DNA of 64,000 nt from Nemophila menziesii (Eukaryota; Streptophyta; Magnoliopsida; Boraginales; Hydrophyllaceae). A model generated the notes under the pieces. It ran no database searches. It was not told the DNA's origin and saw nothing but the letters and a program-made list of their open reading frames with translations. Location: positions 4,898,001 to 4,962,000 of the forward strand of contig JARWIR010000018.1 of the NCBI GenBank assembly GCA_029959085.1. Reading direction: 5' to 3'. Below are positions 9,243 through 23,217 of the stretch, one piece after another (within the stretch, counting starts at the first letter, position 1; each line of letters starts with the position of its first letter). Made by a program: the position numbers and the translations under genes.

Positions 9243-11684
9243 CGTTTCAAAACCATAAGCAAGAAGTGAAAACAAATCTAAATCCTAAACTGAGTATTGA
9301 GTAAGGTTTCTTGTTTACTATTATGTATATATACTGAGAGACAGAGGATGCGTATAATGAATTGTTTGTATAGTGAAATGTTTGTAGGCAGGGTAGGTGA
9401 CAATTTTAATATTTTTTAACATGCTTAGCTAAGAGTAATGTTGGCAAAACTAGGGGTGAGCAAAGCCCATTTAAAAATCCAACCCGGTCTTTTTTAACCC
9501 TAAATATTTTTACCCACCTAGAATTTAATTAATAATCAGAATTAAAATTAAAAAACCTAGTTCAAAGATTTAGACTTCGGGTAAAAAAGAAGAAGTTAAT
9601 TCTCGGGTTCATCCCCAAGACCCGGTTCTTTAACAAAAAAAATATATAAAACTCTCTCGAAATCTATCGTCCAATATCTATTACTCTTGTTCTTAATTTT
9701 ATCCTCACTCCTCTCCCTCTCTCATCTCTAATGAAATCTAGCCTCTCAAATCTATTTATTTTTAAAGAATACACCCTTTATATTCGGTCTTTTTTTATGT
9801 TTGGGATTTTATCATCATGGAGATAACTAAGTTGTCCATCGGTACATATAACCAACACAAGGTAATATTTGATTTATCTTTTTATACCTTAATATATTCG
9901 ATAATTTTATTTTTTATTTATTTATTCATCATACAAAAATGATGAACCAAACTGAAATTGCACGATTGCAAATTTACATATTTTTACGGAAATTTAATAT
10001 ATTGATTATTGCTTCTAAGTTAGAGTTTTTGGAATTTTTAATGTTTTTGTTTTTTGAAATAATTGCAAATCTTTAAGGTACCTACGATGATTTGATCAGT
10101 CTATATCTCTCTATGTTGTAGCTTAGTCAAATCAGGTAGTTTATGATTATATAAGTTAAAAAGTTACATAGTTTAATATAGTTATTTTTTCGATTGGTCC
10201 TTGCATTATGCTGTTAGCCATATATACATTAGTGTTTCAAATGGTAGCAAATTACTATTTCATTATAGACTATGATATTCAACATATTAAGAAATTAAAT
10301 CCAAAGACTTGGACCTAATGTATATAAAGGACACAATATATGCGTTAGTGTATAGGTGTGCGACAAAACTATGCACTCTCTTCTGCTAACGCATCAAACA
10401 AAGCTTGGTTCAAAAAAACTATCCTCCTGATACAAAAACCAAATATTCAACAAAAATTTTAAAATCTTTGATCTATAAATTATTAACATAATTTTTTTAG
10501 TAAACCAACTTTAATTGAGGTTAACATTACCTGGACTAATTTGATATGAAAAAAGTGTACAAGTAACATTTATACACTTTAATTCCAAAGGTTTTCGAAT
10601 AAGCATTCAATCAGATTGGACAACATAACACTAATAGCATTTCACATTATTAAACCACGTAAATCTGCCTTTTTTTTAAGATTGAATAGCATAGTCTATA
10701 ATGCAATAGTAATTTGCTACCATTCGAAACACTAATGTAAATCTGGCCAACAACATAACACAAGGACCAATAAAAAAATTAACTATATTATGTATTTAAA
10801 TCTTGAACTTGTATTACCATAAAATAAATGATTTGACTAAGCTACATTCTGCATAAAGAGATATAGAGTGATAAAAACTTCATAGGTACCTTAAATATCT
10901 GCAATTAATCTAAAAAACATTAAATTTTCCAAAAACTCGAAGTTAGAAACCTTAATCAATATATTAAATTTCCTTACAAATTTGTAAATCTGTAAATTTG
11001 CAACTAATAAGCATTCACGATTTCATTTGTGCTCATCATTTTCTCTGATGAATAAATAACTAAATAAATAAATAAATAATAAATTATCAAATATAACAAG
11101 GTATAAATAGAGAAATCAAATAGTACCTTGTGTTGGTTATATGCACCAATGGACAACGTAGTTATCTCCATAATGGTGAAATCCCAAACATAAAAAAATA
11201 CATAATAGAAATATTGTATTATTTGAAAAATAAATATATTGGAGAGGTTATATTTCTTTTAAGACGAGAGAGGGGAGATGAATGAGGATAAAATAAAGAA
11301 CAAGAGTAATTAGATATTGGACGCTAGATTGGGGGAGAGTTTTTTATATATATTTTGTTATAACAGGTTGAACCCGAGAATTAATTTCTTCTTTTTTTCC
11401 CAATGGACAAATATTTGGGCTATATTATTTCAATTTTAGTCCGGATATTAATTAAATTCAAGGTGGGTTGAAAATTTTTAGGGTTCGACAAGATTAGGTT
11501 GGATTTTTGAATGGTCTTTGCTCCAATTTAGTTTTGGGTATTATCCAACATTACTGTTAGCTAAGGTTGTTAAAAAAATATTTAAATTGTTATATTAGAA
11601 ATAATGTTTTTGAAAAAATAACCATTGTGGGCTCAAGCCCACTTTAACTATTGTTTAAACAGCCAATTCATCTACCCAGTCCAC

Positions 11685-11887
11685 AAACAATCGCACACTC
11701 TGTCCCTCACTATATATACATATAGTAATCATGAAACCTTACTACATACTCAATATAGGGTTTCGATTTGTTTTTATTTTTTGCTTAGGGTTTTTAAACA
11801 AGGGAGGATAGCAGAGCCGCCGTCCTGGGCAAGTGCAACAAAGGCGAGTGCACAAGACCCTTTCAATGTGAAAAAAAAAAACATTTT
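11685..11887 (+). pseudogene. L copy, U3
   Basis: As U1, with CAACAAAGGCGAG and a longer A-run at the end. Confidence 0.58.
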
Positions 11888-12870
11888 CAATTCCTAATAA
11901 ATTTGTATGTTTTCTCTTAATTTACTAGATCTATCGTAATTATCATTATAAACAAAAAATAGTATACCTATATTTCAACTTGTTATATTTTAAATATTAT
12001 ACGATTCGTCAAATCTTCAAGGCCGAGGTAATTTTTATTTTAATAATATATATTTAATTTTGTTTATATTATATGATTAAGTATAATCCATATATTAATT
12101 TTATAATTTCTTAATTATTTAAATTATAATTATAAATCTTGCATTAGATGGTGGTAATTTTTTTCTTTTGTTTGTTGTAATTTTATTTCAAGTTGTAAAT
12201 ACTTTTGTGGCGAACAATCATTAAGTTGTAAGTTGTCGTACTCTTTTTTCTTTTCTCAAAATATTGCAAGTTGCAATATAGATCTTACAAATTACATATG
12301 CTTGTAACAATTTTTGGAAAAAAATGTTTACAATTTACAAATTGTATGCAAATAGAAATTACAATATGGTTTGTTTAAAATTTGAAAAAAAAGATGTTTT
12401 GATAATTTTTCATTTTTATAGAATTTTTTTATACAACATTTTTTTGTAAAAAGATTTTTTTTAATATGTCTGTAAGCCTGCAACATGTGAATCTGTCCTT
12501 GTTAATTGTTTTTTATATATATTAGAAGCATAGAATTCAAATTAGTATTTATTAAATATATTATTTATATATATATATCAAAATAAAATTTTGCAGTAAT
12601 TAAAAGATGAAGAATTTAAATAAAAATTGATTAGATGATGTTAACAATTAATTTTTTTTTAAATTTATTAGGCTCGATTAGAGCGATGTAAGAATTTTTA
12701 TACTTTACTATTCTAATCTAATATGCTAAAAAATATTTTATATATGTTATTTTATTGAATGATAGAAATATTTTTATAGAGTTTATAATAATAAATTTAA
12801 GTAATTTTCTTTATATTATAACATTTTTTTTGATACAAAGGCCCAATTTGAAATTTTTACCTCTTCTCTA

Positions 12871-12966
12871 ATAGCAGAAGAGAATTGGGTTGTCATTAGA
12901 TTTGACGATTGGAGAGGATTTGGTTTCATCAAGCCAAATAATAGCGGTAACACGGCAACTGTATGA
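12871..12966 (+). pseudogene. T fragment, U3
   Basis: Identical to U1. Confidence 0.62.
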
Positions 12967-13198
12967 TGTCTAAAAACAACACACCAAAACACTAATACAA
13001 TATTCTACTAAGACCGGGTTTATCTAGCTAAGTGTGTTAAAAAAATATTAAAATTGTCACCTACCCTGCTTGCAAACAATTCATTATACGCACCCTCTGT
13101 CTCTCACTATATATACATAATAGTAAACAGGAAACCTTACTCAGTACTCAATTTAGGATTTAGATTTATTTTCATTTCTTGCTTAGGGTTTTGAAACG

Positions 13199-13438
13199 AT
13201 GGAGGATAGCAGAAGAGAGAGTGGGTTTGTCATTAGATTTGACTATTGGAGAAGTTTTTGTTTGATCAAGCCAAATAATAGTGGTGACGGCAGCGGTGAC
13301 GTCGTTGTTCAATTTGCTGATATCATAATCGATTGTAATGTTCGCTACCGTGCATACAACTCTATGATGGCCAATAGGTTGAGTTTTATGCCCTCAAAGA
13401 GGGGGCCAAAAGTAAGTCTCTTGATGTTTTGGTCTTAG
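13199..13438 (+). CDS. F copy of CSD-like gene, U3
   Basis: Protein identical to the U1 copy. An upstream GGAAACC-to-ATG leader of about 65 nt is also unchanged. Confidence 0.5.
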   Translation: MEDSRRESGFVIRFDYWRSFCLIKPNNSGDGSGDVVVQFADIIIDCNVRYRAYNSMMANRLSFMPSKRGPKVSLLMFWS

Positions 13439-13570
13439 CTATTGAGAATGGTTTGAAAAGGAGCATGGGTAATTGGAATCGTGGTAGCAGATATTGTTCT
13501 ACCACGATTCCAATTACCCATGCTCCTTTTCAAACCATTCTCAACAGCTGAGACCAAAACATCAAGAGCC

Positions 13571-13786
13571 TTACTTTTGCCCCCTCTTTGAGGGCATAAA
13601 ACTCAACCTTTTAGCCAGCATACAGTTGTATGCATGGTAGCGAACATTAGAGTCGATCCTGATATCAGAAAAGTGAACAACGGCGTCACCGCTGCCGTCA
13701 ACACTATTATTTGGCTTGATGAAACCAAATCTTCTCCAATCGTCAAATCTTATGACAAACACACTCTCTCTTCTGCTATCCTCCAT
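13571..13786 (-). CDS. R copy of CSD-like gene, U4
   Basis: Intact. Shares NNSVDG with the U2 copy, as expected from the dimer duplication, but keeps RYHAYN. Confidence 0.6.
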   Translation of the reverse strand: MEDSRRESVFVIRFDDWRRFGFIKPNNSVDGSGDAVVHFSDIRIDSNVRYHAYNCMLAKRLSFMPSKRGQK

Positions 13787-16180
13787 CGTTTCAAAACCAT
13801 AAGCAAGAAGTGAAAACAAATCTAAATCCTAAACTGAGTATTGAGTAAGGTTTCTTGTTTACTATTATGTATATATACTGAGAGACAGAGGATGCGTATA
13901 ATGAATTGTTTGTATAGTGAAATGTTTGTAGGCAGGGTAGGTGACAATTTTAATATTTTTTAACATGCTTAGCTAAGAGTAATGTTGGCAAAACTAGGGG
14001 TGAGCAAAGACCATTTAAAAATCCAACCCGGTCTTTTTTAACCCTAAATATTTTTACCCACCTAGAATTTAATTAATAATCAGAATTAAAATTAAAAAAA
14101 CCTAGTTCAAAGATTTGGACTTCGGGTAAAAAAGAAGAAGTTAATTCTCGGGTTCATCCCCAAGACCCGGTTCTTTAACAAAAAAAATATATAAAACTCT
14201 CTCGAAATCTATCGTCCAATATCTATTACTCTTGTTCTTAATTTTATCCTCACTCCTATCCCTCTCTCATCTCTAATGAAATCTAGCCTCTCAAATCTAT
14301 TTATTTTTAAAGAATACACCCTTTATATTCGGTCTTTTTTTATGTTTGGGATTTTATCATCATGGAGATAACTAAGTTGTCCATCGGTACATATAACCAA
14401 CACAAGGTAATATTTGATTTATCTTTTTATACCTTAATATATTCGATAATTTTATTTTTTATTTATTTATTCATCATACAAAAATGATGAACCAAACTGA
14501 AATTGCACGATTGCAAATTTACATATTTTTATGGAAATTTAATATATTGATTATTGCTTCTAAGTTAGAGTTTTTGGAATTTTTAATGTTTTTGTTTTTT
14601 GAAATAATTGCAAATCTTTAAGGTACCTACGATGATTTGATCAGTCTATATCTCTCTATGTTGTAGCTTAGTCAAATCAGGTAGTTTATGATTATATAAG
14701 TTAAAAAGTTACATAGTTTAATATAGTTATTTTTTCGATTGGTCCTTGCATTATGCTGTTAGCCATATATACATTAGTGTTTCAAATGGTAGCAAATTAC
14801 TATTTCATTATAAACTATGATATTCAACATATTAAGAAATTACATCCAAAGACTTGGACCTAATGTATATAAAGGACACAATATATGCGTTAATGTATAG
14901 GTGTGCGACAAAACTATGCACTCTCTTCTGCTAATGCATCAAAGAAAGCTTGGTTCAAAAAAACTATCCTCCTAATACAAAAACCAAATATTCAACAATA
15001 ATTTTAAAATCTTAGAATATTTTGATCTATAAATTATTAACAAATTTTTTTTAGTAAACCACACTTTAATTCCAAAGGTTTTCGAATAAGCATTCAATCA
15101 GATTGGACAACATAACACTAATAGCATTTCACATTATTAAACCACGTAAATCTGCCTTTTTTTTTAAGATTGAATAGCATAGTCTATAATGCAATAGTAA
15201 TTTGCTACCATTCGAAACACTAATGTAAATCTGGCAAACAACATAACACAAGGACCAATAAAAAAATTAACTATATTATGTATTTAAATCTTGAACTTGT
15301 ATTACCATAAAATAAATGATTTGACTAAGCTACATTCTGCATAAAGAGATATAGAGTGATAAAAACTTCATATGTACCTTAAATATCTGCAATTAATCTA
15401 AAAAACATTAAATTTTCCAAAAACTCGAAGTTAGAAACCTTAATCAATATATTAAATTTCCTTACAAATCTGTAAATCTGTAAATTTGCAACTAATAAGC
15501 ATTCACGATTTCATTTGTGCTCATCATTTTCTCTGATGAATAAATAACTAAATAAATAAATAAATAAAAAATAAATAAATTATCAAATATAACAAGGTAT
15601 AAATAGAGTAATCAAATAGTACCTTGTGTTGGTTATATGCACCAATGGACAACGTAGTTATCTCCATAATGGTGAAATCCCAAACATAAAAAAATACATA
15701 ATAGAAATATTGTATTATTTGAAAAATAAATAGATTGGAGAGGTTATATTTCTTTTAAGACGAGAGAGGGGAGATGAATGAGGATAAAATAAAGAACAAG
15801 AGTAATTAGATATTGGACGCTAGATTGGGGGAGAGTTTTTTATATATATTTTGTTACAGCTGGTTGAACCTGAGAATTAACTTCTTCTTTTTTACCCAAT
15901 GGACAAATATTTGGGCTATATTATTTCAATTTTAGTCCGGATATTAATTAAATTCAAGGTGGGTTGAAAATTTTTAGGGTTCGACAAGATTAGGTTGGAT
16001 TTTTGAATGGTCTTTGCTCAAATTTAGTTTTGGGTATTATCCAACATTACTGTTAGCTAAGGTTGTTAAAAAAATATTTAAATTGTTATATTAGAAATAA
16101 TGTTTTTGAAAAAATAACCATTGTGGGCTCAAGCCCACTTTAACTATTGTTTAAACAGCCAATTCACCTACCCAGTCCAC

Positions 16181-16383
16181 AAACAATCGCACACTCTGTC
16201 CCTCACTATATATACATATAGTAATCATGAAACCTTACTACATACTTAATATAGGGTTTCGATTTGTTTTTATTTTTTGCTTAGGGTTTTTAAACAAGGG
16301 AGGACAGCAGAGCCGCCGTCCTGGGCAAGTGCAACAAGGGCGAGTGCACAAGACCCTTTCAATTTGAAAAAAAAACCATTTTC
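16181..16383 (+). pseudogene. L copy, U4
   Basis: Same variants as U2 (GAGGACAGC, CAATTTGAAAA). Confidence 0.58.
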
Positions 16384-17365
16384 AATTCCTAATAAATTTG
16401 TATGTTTTCTCTTAATTTACTAGATCTATCGTAATTATCATTATAAACAAAAAATAGTATACCTATATTTCAACATGTTATATTTTAAATATTATACGAT
16501 TCGTCAAATCTTTTAGGTCGAGGTAATTTTTATTTTAATAATATATATTTAATTTTGTTTATATTATATGATTAAGTATAATCCATATATTAATTTTATA
16601 ATTTCTTAATTATTTAAATTATAATTATAAATCTTGCATTAGATGGTGGTAATTTTTTTCTTTTGTTTGTTGTAATTTTTTTTCAAGTTGTAAATACTTT
16701 TGTGGCAAACAATCATTAAGTTGTAAGTTGTCGTACTCTTTTTTCTTTTCTCAAAATATTGCAAGTTGCAATATAGATCTTACAAATTACATATGCTTGT
16801 AACAATTTTTGGAAAAAAAATGTTTACAATTTACAAATTGTATGCAAATAGAAATTACAATATGGTTTGTTTAAAATTTGAAAAAAAAGATGTTTTGATA
16901 ATTTTTCATTTTTATAGAATTTTTTTATACAACATTTTTTTGTAAAAAGATTTTTTTTAATATGTCTGTAAGCCTGCAACATGTGAATCTGTCCTTGTTA
17001 ATTGTTTTTTATATATATTAGAAGCATATAATTTAAATTAGTATTTATTAAATATATTATTTATATATATATATCAAAATAAAATTTTGCAATAATTAAA
17101 AGATGAAGAATTTAAATAAAAATTGATTAGTTGATGTTAACAATTATTTTTTTTTAAAATTTATTAGGCTCGATTAGAGTGATGTAAGAATTTTTATACT
17201 TTACTATTCTAATCTAATATGCTAAAAAATATTTTATATATGTTATTTTATTGAATGTTAGAAATATTTTTATAGAGTTTATAATAATAAATTTAAGTAA
17301 TTTTCTTTATATTATAACATTTTTTTGATACAAAGGCCCAATTTGAAATTTTTACCTCTTCTCTA

Positions 17366-17460
17366 ATAGCAAAGAGAATTGGGTTGTCATTAGATTTGAC
17401 GATTGGAGAGGATTTGGTTTCATCAAGCCAAATAATAGCGGTAACACGGCAACTGTATGA
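17366..17460 (+). pseudogene. T fragment, U4 (1-bp deletion)
   Basis: AGCAAAGAGAA instead of AGCAGAAGAGAA shifts the frame before the VVIRFDDW segment; the motif itself is unchanged. Confidence 0.62.
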
Positions 17461-17692
17461 TGTCTAAAAACAACACACCAAAACACTAATACAATATTCT
17501 ACTAAGACCGGGTTTATCTAGCTAAGTGTGTTAAAAAAATATTAAAATTGTCACCTACCCTGCTTGCAAACAATTCATTATACGCACCCTCTGTCTCTCA
17601 CTATATATACATAATAGTAAACAGGAAACCTTACTCAATACTCAATTTAGGATTTAGATTTATTTTCATTTATTGCTTAGGGTTTTGAAACG

Positions 17693-17932
17693 ATGGAGGA
17701 TAGCAGAAGAGAGAGTGGGTTTGTCATTAGATTTGACTATTGGAGAAATTTTTGTTTGATCAATCCAAATAATAGTGGTGACGGCAGCGGTGACGTCGTT
17801 GTTCAATTTGCTGATATCATAATCGACTGTAATGTTCGCTACCGTGCATACAACTCTATGATGGCCAATAGATTGAGTTTTATGCCCTCAAAGAGGGGGC
17901 CAAAAGTAAGTCTCTTGATGTTTTGGTCTTAG
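17693..17932 (+). CDS. F copy of CSD-like gene, U4
   Basis: Open frame. Private changes RNFCLINP, which weaken the RNP1 remnant further. Confidence 0.5.
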   Translation: MEDSRRESGFVIRFDYWRNFCLINPNNSGDGSGDVVVQFADIIIDCNVRYRAYNSMMANRLSFMPSKRGPKVSLLMFWS

Positions 17933-18064
17933 CTGTTGAGAATGGTTTGAAAAGGAGCATGGGTAATTGGAATCGTGGTAGCAGATATTGTTCTACCACG
18001 ATTCCAATTACCCATGCTCCTTTTCAAACCATTCTCAACAGCTGAGACCAAAACATCAAGAGCC

Positions 18065-18280
18065 TTACTTTTGCCCCCTCTTTGAGGGCATAATACTCAA
18101 CCTTTTAGCCAGCATACAGCTGTATGCATGGTAGCGAACATTAGAGTCGATCCTGATATCAGAAAAGTGAACAACGGCGTCACCGCTGCTGTCACCACTA
18201 TTATTTGGCTTGATGAAACCAAATCTTCTCCAATCGTCAAATCTTATGACAAACACACTCTCTCTTCTGCTATCCTCCAT
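18065..18280 (-). CDS. R copy of CSD-like gene, U5
   Basis: Intact. Private changes are YSCML and RLSIMPS. Shares GDSSGD and the upstream GVETMED with U7. Confidence 0.58.
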   Translation of the reverse strand: MEDSRRESVFVIRFDDWRRFGFIKPNNSGDSSGDAVVHFSDIRIDSNVRYHAYSCMLAKRLSIMPSKRGQK

Positions 18281-20731
18281 CGTTTCAACACCATAAGCAA
18301 GAAGTGAAAACAAATCTAAATCCTAAATTGAGTATTGAGTAAGGTTTCTTGTTTACTATTATGTATATATACTGAGAGACAGAGGATGCGTATAATGAAT
18401 TGTTTGTATAGTGAAATGTTTGTAGGCAGGGTAGGTGACAATTTTAATATTTTTTAACATGCTTAGCTAAGAGTAATGTTGGCAAAACTAGGGGTGAGCA
18501 AAGACCATTTAAAAATCCAACCCGGTCTTTTTTAACCCTAAATATTTTTAACCCACCTAGAATTTAATTAATAATCCGAATTAAATTAAAAAACCTAGTT
18601 CAAAGATTTGGACTTCGGGTAAAAAAGAAGAAGTTAATTCTCGGGTTCATCCCCAAGACCCGGTTCTTTAACAAAAAAAAAATATAAAACTCTCTCGAAA
18701 TCTATCGTCCAATATCTATTACTCTTGTTCTTAATTTTATCATCACTCCTCTCCCTCTCTCATCTCTAATGAAATCTAGCCTCTCAAATCTATTTATTTT
18801 TAAAGAATACACCCTTTATATTCGGTCTTTTTTTATGTTTGGGATTTTATCATCATGGAGATAACTAAGTTGTCCATCGGTACATATAACCAACACAAGG
18901 TAATATTTGATTTATCTTTTTATACCTTAATATATTCGATAATTTTATTGTTTATTTATTTATTCATCATACAAAAATGATGAACCAAACTGAAATTGCA
19001 CGATTGCAAATTTACATATTTTTACGGAAATTTAATATATTGATTATTGCTTCTAAGTTAGAGTTTTTGGAATTTTTAATGTTTTTGTTTTTTGAAATAA
19101 TTGCAAATCTTTAAGGTACCTACGATGATTTGATCAGTCTATATCTCTCTATGTTGTAGCTTAGTCAAATCAGGTAGTTTATGATTATATAAGTTAAAAA
19201 GTTACATAGTTTAATATAGTTATTTTTTCGATTGGTCCTTGCATTATGCTGTTAGCCATATATACATTAGTGTTTCAAATGGTAGCAAATTACTATTTCA
19301 TTATAGACTATGATATTCAACATATTAAGAAATTACATCCAAAGACTTGGACCTAATGTATATAAAGGACACAATATATGCGTTAGTGTATAGGTGTGCG
19401 ACAAAACTATGCACTCTCTTCTGCTAATGCATCAAAGAAAGCTTGGTTCAAAAAAACTATCCTCCTGATACAAAAACCAAATATTCAACAATAATTTTAA
19501 AATCTTAGAATATTTTGATCTATAAATTATTAACATAATTTTTTTAGTAAACTAACTTTAATTGAGGTTAACATTACCTGGACTAATTTGATATGAAAAA
19601 AGTGTAAAAGTCACATTTATACACTTTAATTCCAAAGGTTTTCGAATAAGCATTCAATCAGATTGGACAACATAACACTAATAGCATTTCACATTATTAA
19701 ACCAAGTAAATCTGCCTTTTTTTTAAGATTGAATAGCATAGTCTATAATGCAATAGTAATTTGCTACCATTCGAAACACTAATGTAAATCTGACCAACAA
19801 CATAACACAAGGACCAATAAAAAAATTAACTATATTATGTATTGAAATCTTGAACTTGTATTACCATAAAATAAATGATTTGACTAAGCTACATTCTGCA
19901 TAAAGAGATATAGAGTGATAAAAACTTCATAGGTACCTTAAATATATGCAATTAATCTAAAAAACATTAAATTTTCCAAAAACTCGAAGTTAGAAACCTT
20001 AATCAATATATTAAATTTCCTTACAAATCTGTAAATCTGTAAATTTGCAACTAATAAGCATTCACGATTTCATTTGTGCTCATCATTTTCTCTGATGAAT
20101 AAATAACTAAATAAATAAATAAATAATAAATTATCAAATATAACAAGGTATAAATAGAGAAATCAAATAGTACCTTGTGTTGGTTATATGCACCAATGGA
20201 CAACGTAGTTATCTCCATAATGGTAAAATCCCAAACATAAAAAAATACATAATAGAAATATTGTATTATTTGAAAAATAAATAGATTGGAGAGGTTATAT
20301 TTCTTTTAAGACGAGAGAGGGGAGATGAATGAGGATAAAATAAAGAACAAGAGTAATTAGATATTGGACGCTAGATTGGGGGAGAGTTTTTTATATATAT
20401 TTTGTTACAGCTGGTTGAACCCGAGAATTAACTTCTTCTTTTTTACCCAATGGACAAATATTTGGGCTATATTAATTCAATTTTAGTCCGGATATTAATT
20501 AAATTCTAGGTGGGTTGAAAATTTTTAGGGTTCGACAAGATTAGGTTGGATTTTTGAATGGTCTTTGCTCAAATTTAGTTTTGGGTATTATCCAACATTA
20601 CTGTTAGCTAAGGTTGTTAAAAAAATATTTAAATTGTTATATTAGAAATAATGTTTTTGAAAAAATAACCATTGTGGGTTCAAGCCCACTTTAACTATTG
20701 TTTAAACAGCCAATTCACCTACCCAGTCCAC

Positions 20732-20934
20732 AAACAATTGCACACTCTGTCCCTCACTATATATACATATAATAATCATGAAACCTTACTACATACTCAA
20801 TATAGGGTTTCGATTTGTTTTTATTTTTTGCTTAGGGTTTTTAAACAAGGGAGGATAGCAGAGCCGCCGTCCTGGACAAGTGCAATAAGGGCGAGTGCAC
20901 AAGACCCTTTCAATGTGAAAAAAAACCATTTTCA
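20732..20934 (+). pseudogene. L copy, U5
   Basis: TATA flank reads ACATATAATAATC; CTGGACAAGTGCAATAAGG in the GC-rich body. Confidence 0.58.
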
Positions 20935-21910
20935 ATTCCTAATCAATTTGTATGTTTTCTCTTAATTTACTAGATCTATCGTAATTATCATTATAAACAA
21001 AAAATAGTATACCTATATTTCAACATGTTATATTTTAAATATTATACGATTCGTCAAATCTTCAAGGTCGAGGTAATTTTTATTTTAATAATATATATTT
21101 AATTTTGTTTATATTATATGATTAAGTATAATCCATATATTAATTTTATAATTTCTTAATTATTTAAATTATAATTATAAATCTTGCATTAGATGGTGGT
21201 AATTTTTTTCTTTTGTTTGTTGTAATTTTTTTTCAAGTTTTAAATACTTTTGTGGCAAACAATCATTAAGTTGTAAGTTGTCGTACTCTTTTTTCTTTTC
21301 TCAAAATATTGCAAGTTGCAATATAGATCTTACAAATTACATATGCTTGTAACAATTTTTGGAAAAAAAATGTTTACAATTTACAAATTGTATGCAAATA
21401 GAAATTACAATATGGTTTGTTTAAAATTTGAAAAAAAAGATGTTTTGATAATTTTTCATTTTTATAGAATTTTTTTATACAACATTTTTTTGTAAAAAGA
21501 TTTTTTTAATATGTCTGTAAGCGTGCAACATGTGAATCTGTCCTTGTTAATTGTTTTTTATATATATTAGAAGCATAGAATTTAAATTAGTATTTATTAA
21601 ATATATTATTTATATATATATCAAAATAAAATTTTACAGTAATTAAAAGATGAAGAATTTAAATAAAAATTGATTAGTTGATGTTAACAATTATTTTTTT
21701 AAAATTTATTAGGCTCGATTAGAGTGATGTAAGAATTTTTATACTTTACTATTCTAATCTAATATGCTAAAAAATATTTTATATATGTTATTTTATTGAA
21801 TGTTAGAAATATTTTTATAGAGTTTATAATAATAAATTTAAGTAATTTTCTTTATATTATAACATTTTTTTGATACAAAGGCCCAATTTGAAAATTTTAC
21901 CTCTTCTCTA

Positions 21911-22006
21911 ATAGCAGAAGAGAATTGGGTTGTCATTAGATTTGACGATTGGAGAGGATTTGGTTTCATCAAGCAAAATAATAGCGGTAACACGGCAACT
22001 GTATGA
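21911..22006 (+). pseudogene. T fragment, U5
   Basis: Has AAGCAAAATAAT (FIKQNN), shared with U11 and U12. Confidence 0.62.
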
Positions 22007-22238
22007 TGTCTAAGAACAACACACCAAAACACTAATACAATATTCTACTAAGACCAGGTTTATCTAGCTAAGTGTGTTAGAAAAATATTAAAATTGTCAC
22101 CTACCCTGCTTGCAAACAATTCATTATACGCACCCTTTGTCTCTCACTATATATACATAATAGTAAACAGGAAACTTTACTCAATACTCAATTTAGGATT
22201 TAGATTTATTTTCATTTCTTGCTTAGGGTTTTGAAACG

Positions 22239-22478
22239 ATGGAGGATAGCAGAAGAGAGAGTGGGTTTGTCATTAGATTTGACTATTGGAGAAGTTTTTG
22301 TTTGATCAAGCCAAATAATATTGGTGACGGCAGCGGTGACGTCGTTGTTCAATTTGCTGATATCATAATCGACTGTAATGTTCGCTACCGTGCATACAAC
22401 TCTATGATGGCCAATAGGTTGAGTTTTATGCCCTCAAATAGGGGGCCAAAAGTAAGTCTCTTGATGTTTTGGTCTTAG
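22239..22478 (+). CDS. F copy of CSD-like gene, U5
   Basis: Open frame with NNIGDG and PSNRGPK, shared with U11. Ends 74 bp left of the transposon. Confidence 0.5.
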   Translation: MEDSRRESGFVIRFDYWRSFCLIKPNNIGDGSGDVVVQFADIIIDCNVRYRAYNSMMANRLSFMPSNRGPKVSLLMFWS

Positions 22479-22548
22479 CTGTTGAGAATGGTTTGAAAAG
22501 GAGCATGGGTAATTGGAATCGTGGTAGCAGATATTGTTCTACCACGAT

Positions 22549-22551
22549 TTC
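22549..22551. other. Target-site duplication TTC, left
   Basis: ACGATTTC|CACTA. Together with the right copy, removal of the element restores ACGATTTCAATTACCC. Confidence 0.9.
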
Positions 22552-22582
22552 CACTACTACAGTTTGGATCGTTTGAGACGAC
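22552..22582 (+). repeat. CACTA terminal inverted repeat, 3' end of element
   Basis: The first 10 bases, CACTACTACA, match the other end exactly. Over 31 bp, 25 positions agree. Confidence 0.88.
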
Positions 22583-22930
22583 TTTTTTAGTCTCTAATAA
22601 CAATAAATTTTGTCTCTAAAGATAGCATTTGGTCTTTAGAGACGAGATTTCGTCTCTAATAATTAGTCTCTAAAAGTTCGTAGGTAAAGATATCTTTAGA
22701 GACGACATTTGGCGTGTCGTGGGGATTGACCAATAATCATTAGAGACGACATGATTCGTCGGTAAAGATGTCGTCGCTAATGACTAATATTCATTAGAGA
22801 CGAAATCGGTCGTCTTTATTGTTACTTTATTATTAGAGACGACTTGTTTGGTCTTTATTGATTAGTGGCTAACGAATACTAGTCTTTACCAACTAGATTA
22901 GTACCGACCACAAAGTCGTTGGTAATGATC
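22570..22930. repeat. Left subterminal repeats
   Basis: GAGACGA occurs at least seven times in either orientation, usually as TTAGAGACGAC, with further GTCTCTAA variants. In En/Spm such short motifs bind the element's TNPA protein; by position this motif is the likely counterpart. Confidence 0.8.
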
Positions 22931-23217
22931 CTTAATTTAAAAAAAAAAAATTAAAAAATTGTTTTGTTATTTAATTTTTGCTACCAAAAAATAATACAAA
23001 ATAAAATAAAAATTCCAAAATTAAAAAGGAGATTTAAAATTTAATATCCAACCAAAAATTCGAATAGCACCGTACCAAATAAACGATAAAAGCCTAAAAT
23101 ACTAATCAAAATGAATACAGTACACAACCTAATAAAAGATAAATCCTAAAGTGAAAACCCTAACAAAAGATAAAAGTCCTAAAGCTATAAAGTTATCTCC
23201 AATAGAGGTAAATGAAA
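22931..23217. other. CACTA 3' non-coding region
   Basis: AT-rich, between the subterminal repeats and the stop codon of the Transposase_24-type gene, so it should include that gene's 3' UTR. No other feature seen. Confidence 0.6.

Larger units (their letters stand above)
9040..13583. repeat. Tandem unit U3 (4,544 bp)
   Basis: Near-identical to U1 and of the same length. Palindrome with the following R copy spans about 13024-13977, loop 13488-13498. Confidence 0.95.
13584..18077. repeat. Tandem unit U4 (4,494 bp)
   Basis: Has the same spacer deletion (near 15060) and microsatellite expansion as U2, so U3+U4 is a copy of U1+U2. Palindrome about 17518-18471, loop 17982-17992. Confidence 0.95.
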
